64,000 nucleotides of DNA, taken from positions 163,552,124 to 163,616,123 of the forward strand of contig NC_135498.1 in assembly GCF_052857255.1 (NCBI RefSeq), written 5' to 3'. The notes beneath the pieces were generated by a model. It searched no databases, was not told where the DNA came from, and worked only from the letters and a program-made list of their open reading frames with translations. The stretch comes from Amblyomma americanum (taxonomy: Eukaryota; Arthropoda; Arachnida; Ixodida; Ixodidae). Position 1 is the first letter of the stretch, and each line of letters opens with the position of its first letter. The position numbers were made by a program, and so were the translations under genes. This document shows positions 61,308-64,000 of this stretch, piece after piece.

Positions 61308-62346
61308 CTTGGGGCCCAAGAAAAAATAAATTGAAAACGGCTACTGACTGTGGCCCTCATTCGTAACGGGTTTCGTCCAGCACACACCAATACTATTTAG
61401 GGTGTGCAAGAGAAGATAAATTTATGGTTCCCCTCGTGCCACTAGTCCAGTGAACACAGTGCGTAATGCAGCATTTTTCTTGCGTGTGCTAATATTGCTA
61501 ATGTATTAATCTTTTGAGTAGAGGAGCCGGGCATCAAAGCTTAGCGGACGTCTCAACAACTGTGTTGCCAGGATGAGCACCTGGCTTTCCACCCTAAATC
61601 TTTACGTAGAGCAAAATTGGGACTGCTTGCATTTGACGGAGCAAATAAAGGATCGAAGCACTCCTGTTAAGCCACCTCTTCTGCTCCGTTCAGTGTAGGC
61701 GCTGCCTTAAGCCAATGTGTGAAGCTATTTTCACTCCGCGAGAACGCTCACGTGAAAACCGGAACACAATGAGGTTGTAGTATGGGCCGAAGCAGATATT
61801 CTGCACTAAATTAAGGAAACTCTAACAGTACATGCATTACTAGTGCGTTAGTTGTAAACGCTTCAAATGGAAGTTAACGTGTCACGCTATCACGGTGAGC
61901 ATATTGTTGCGTCTTTGCAGCGTCGAGGGAAGTTGAGAAGGGCTGGTCCAGCCAACGTCTCTCATAAGGTCTGACACACAAATCATAGCGCGCAAACGGA
62001 AAGGAGCTCTGCAAGAAAGTGCTAAACGAAACTTATCTGAAAATTACGAGGTTCCGTGTAATGAGAAAAGATAGGCGAGTATGGCCAAACATTTTGCAGT
62101 CCAAGTATCGTCCTTTTATATTTCTTCTAAGTTAACGAAGCCACTGGCTCTAGAGTGCCACAAATGCAGAGCACTCACTTGTGAAAAATAACGCCGTTTT
62201 TAAGAGCTTTCGCCAGAACGAGCGCTACTCTCTCCATGTGCACTTTCGTGCTGTCAATGGCGAACGCCATGGGTTTGCGCCTCCTGCAGGAAAAAAAAAA
62301 TCAGAAAACCTGTGACAGAACCATCCTACACGACAGCTTGACTTAC
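61308..62346 (-). other. Putative intron between the two candidate exons
   Basis: No coding signal. 'tattgttgcgtctttgcag' near 61905 was considered as an LTR border but has no partner. Confidence 0.3.
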
Positions 62347-62589
62347 CGAGCAATTTGCACTTCCTTTAAAACCGTGCCAAAACACCAGTGCACTGCACAC
62401 ACCTTAGGGGTTTTAGTCTCTGAGATATAGCTGAAATTGCTGTCAGTGTGCTGGTCTATTTCGTCTGTTTTTCTGAAGAGGTTTATTTCTGTTGTGAACA
62501 GATTGTTCGTATTGTCACGAGCAATCTGGAGTGTGATGCTTTCTTGGGCTCCATCTTCACCCGTGCAACATGCCTTGTAGGTTGGTGAC
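62347..62589 (-). CDS. Possible internal exon of an unknown gene
   Basis: 243 bases with a consensus donor (gctcg|gtaagt) and an acceptor ggccttccag. The frame includes YKACCTGEDGAQESITLQIA and ISETKTPKVCAVHWCFG. One base at the start and two at the end are shared with neighbouring codons, and the donor phase fits the exon at 61157-61307. No upstream exon and no family recognised; the acceptor is only fair. Confidence 0.35.
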
Positions 62590-62975
62590 CTGGAAGGCCC
62601 CGGTCTGCCCGCTGCTCGAAAACACTCCGGCACTTTTGAGGATGGTCAGAACTCTGTGAATCTGAATTGGCTCAGGCCAAGAAGACTCGGAGGGCTTCGT
62701 GCCGCTGTTCTCCGCCCTGCAGGACCAGTACATGCACTGGCGTGGATTAAAGGGACAATCCTTTGTTCAGTGACTGTCGCCACTTCTTCAGCTATTATGA
62801 CTGCTACCGGAACAGCATGTTTCAATGTCATGTCCCAGGCTAACGCATCAGCTTTTCACTTGAGCATGTGCACTGCCTGAACCAAGCAGCTAGCAGACAG
62901 AGTAGAGGAACTAATGCGTGGCCGACATTGCCCGCTACATTACTATGCGGGCCCTTTCGGCTTGTTCATCGCGTG
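62590..62975. other. No gene recognised
   Basis: Open frames on both strands; no motif that allows a call. Confidence 0.35.
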
Positions 62976-63145
62976 CATAAATAATAATAATAATAATAAT
63001 AATTGGTTTTTGAGGGAAAAAAATGGCGCAGTATCTATCTCATATATCGTTGGACATCTGAACCGCGCCGTAAGGGAAGAAATAAAGGAGAGAGTGAAAG
63101 AACAGAGGAAGAAAGAGATGCCGTATTGGAGGGCTCCGGGATAGT
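62976..63145 (-). repeat. SINE body with (aat)n tail
   Basis: Same sequence as the left half of the fold-back at 4124-4280: (aat)n, 'attgg-ttttgagg', 'ggcgcagtatct-tctcatatat', ending 'ggagggctccgg'. The tRNA-like head is missing. Confidence 0.7.
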
Positions 63146-64000
63146 TTGTACTACATAAACGCCGCAGCGGCTCCGACGCCAGAGGACATTGTATGCCAAG
63201 AGCGCTCGGGAAGCCGTCTTGTTTAACGAAACGCCGATGAACAAAAGGGACGCCGCCGCACGCTCAGAGGCAGCACCGACATGGTTGGCGCCACTTTCCG
63301 GATTTCGGGGGACGCCGGTCGATAGTCGTCACGAAAACGAGTAGTTAGGAACAGGGTTCAACGCTCCTTTTTGTTATTCGCGGCGTTAGCGGCTCGGTTG
63401 AGCTCGAGAGTTGCCCTAATAATGGGGGCTGCCAGGGTCACGAGTTTTCAGGAAGACTGCGACAAGTGAGAGTGTTTTTAATGTATTTTCGTGTGTTTCT
63501 CTTTTTAATTTGTAAGGGAGAGATTTTCAGAAGTCCTGTGGATGTATGGGGCGTGGTGCGTAACCTAGTAGGCCAACAATTTTGAGGGTCTATTCACTGA
63601 ACGCCATTTTTTGTAAGTGATTTTGATGCTGTTTTCGTGCTGTGCGTTTTAGGGAGGGGGATTTGAACCTTGCGGAAACTGGAAGGCGTGCCAAGTATAA
63701 TTTAAAGCAATCATGTGCGGATTCATTGTCATTGGTAGATAGAAGGGATGAGCCAGGCTCCTAGGTCTTTGAAACCAGGCCCCGGAGCCTAGAAATATGT
63801 TCTGAGCCAGATTTATATTCCCTGCATCTTCGGCGATGCCAATTAGGGAAGATTTTCCCTTAGTCTGCTGCATTTTATTGTACTCGCAGCTTATCTGTTG
63901 TAGATATGTAAATTCGTGTATAAAGCTTCAGGTTACGTTCCCTCAAGGGAAGTGTTTCATGATCTCTTCTGTTATAGCGTCTCGGAGGGTGGGGCAGCTC
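63146..64000. other. No gene recognised
   Basis: Right end of the window, AT-rich from 63450; no motif. Confidence 0.4.

Overview
This window is eukaryotic, gene-poor, repeat-rich nuclear DNA. It has no operons, no ribosome-binding-site logic and no long host ORFs. The kinds of repeat seen (several tRNA-headed SINEs, RTE-like and CR1/L2-like non-LTR fragments, a Penelope-like GIY-YIG fragment, a pogo relic and many short-LTR Ty3/gypsy elements) fit a chelicerate, most likely an ixodid tick. That assignment is inference from repeat style; no mitochondrial or rRNA marker is present.

Layout. 1-4.5 kb: a broken RTE-like element, a tandem tRNA-headed repeat and a SINE fold-back. 5.57-10.82 kb: a complete Ty3/gypsy element (Gyp-1, minus strand) with 172-bp LTRs differing at one base, a 4-bp target duplication, an intact gag, an intact pol and a plausible -1 frameshift site. 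11-19 kb: a candidate exon, decayed gag-like, Penelope-like, RTE and pogo fragments, and a small element bounded by diverged direct repeats. 19.03-24.47 kb: Gyp-2, decayed, abutting the pogo transposase relic. 25-35 kb: RTE fragments and two exons of a fatty-acid-amide-hydrolase-like gene (minus strand) that looks dead, with a roughly 352-bp tandem array made from one of those exons. 36.7-43.3 kb: a TA-rich tandem repeat split by Gyp-3. 48.9-54.3 kb: Gyp-4. The remainder is mostly anonymous non-coding sequence with small SINE and LINE pieces and a few possible host exons.

How it fits together. The four large LTR elements all lie on the minus strand. All four share the start of a primer-binding site despite having different LTRs, and three have a clear 4-bp AT-rich target duplication. 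LTR divergence suggests the order Gyp-1 (youngest), then Gyp-2 and Gyp-4, then Gyp-3 (oldest). Only Gyp-1 looks able to make complete proteins. The best-supported host gene is the amidase. Its two visible exons join in phase, but the last exon carries a stop codon and an acceptor that reads AT instead of AG.

All family assignments come from reading motifs in the translations; no database search was run.
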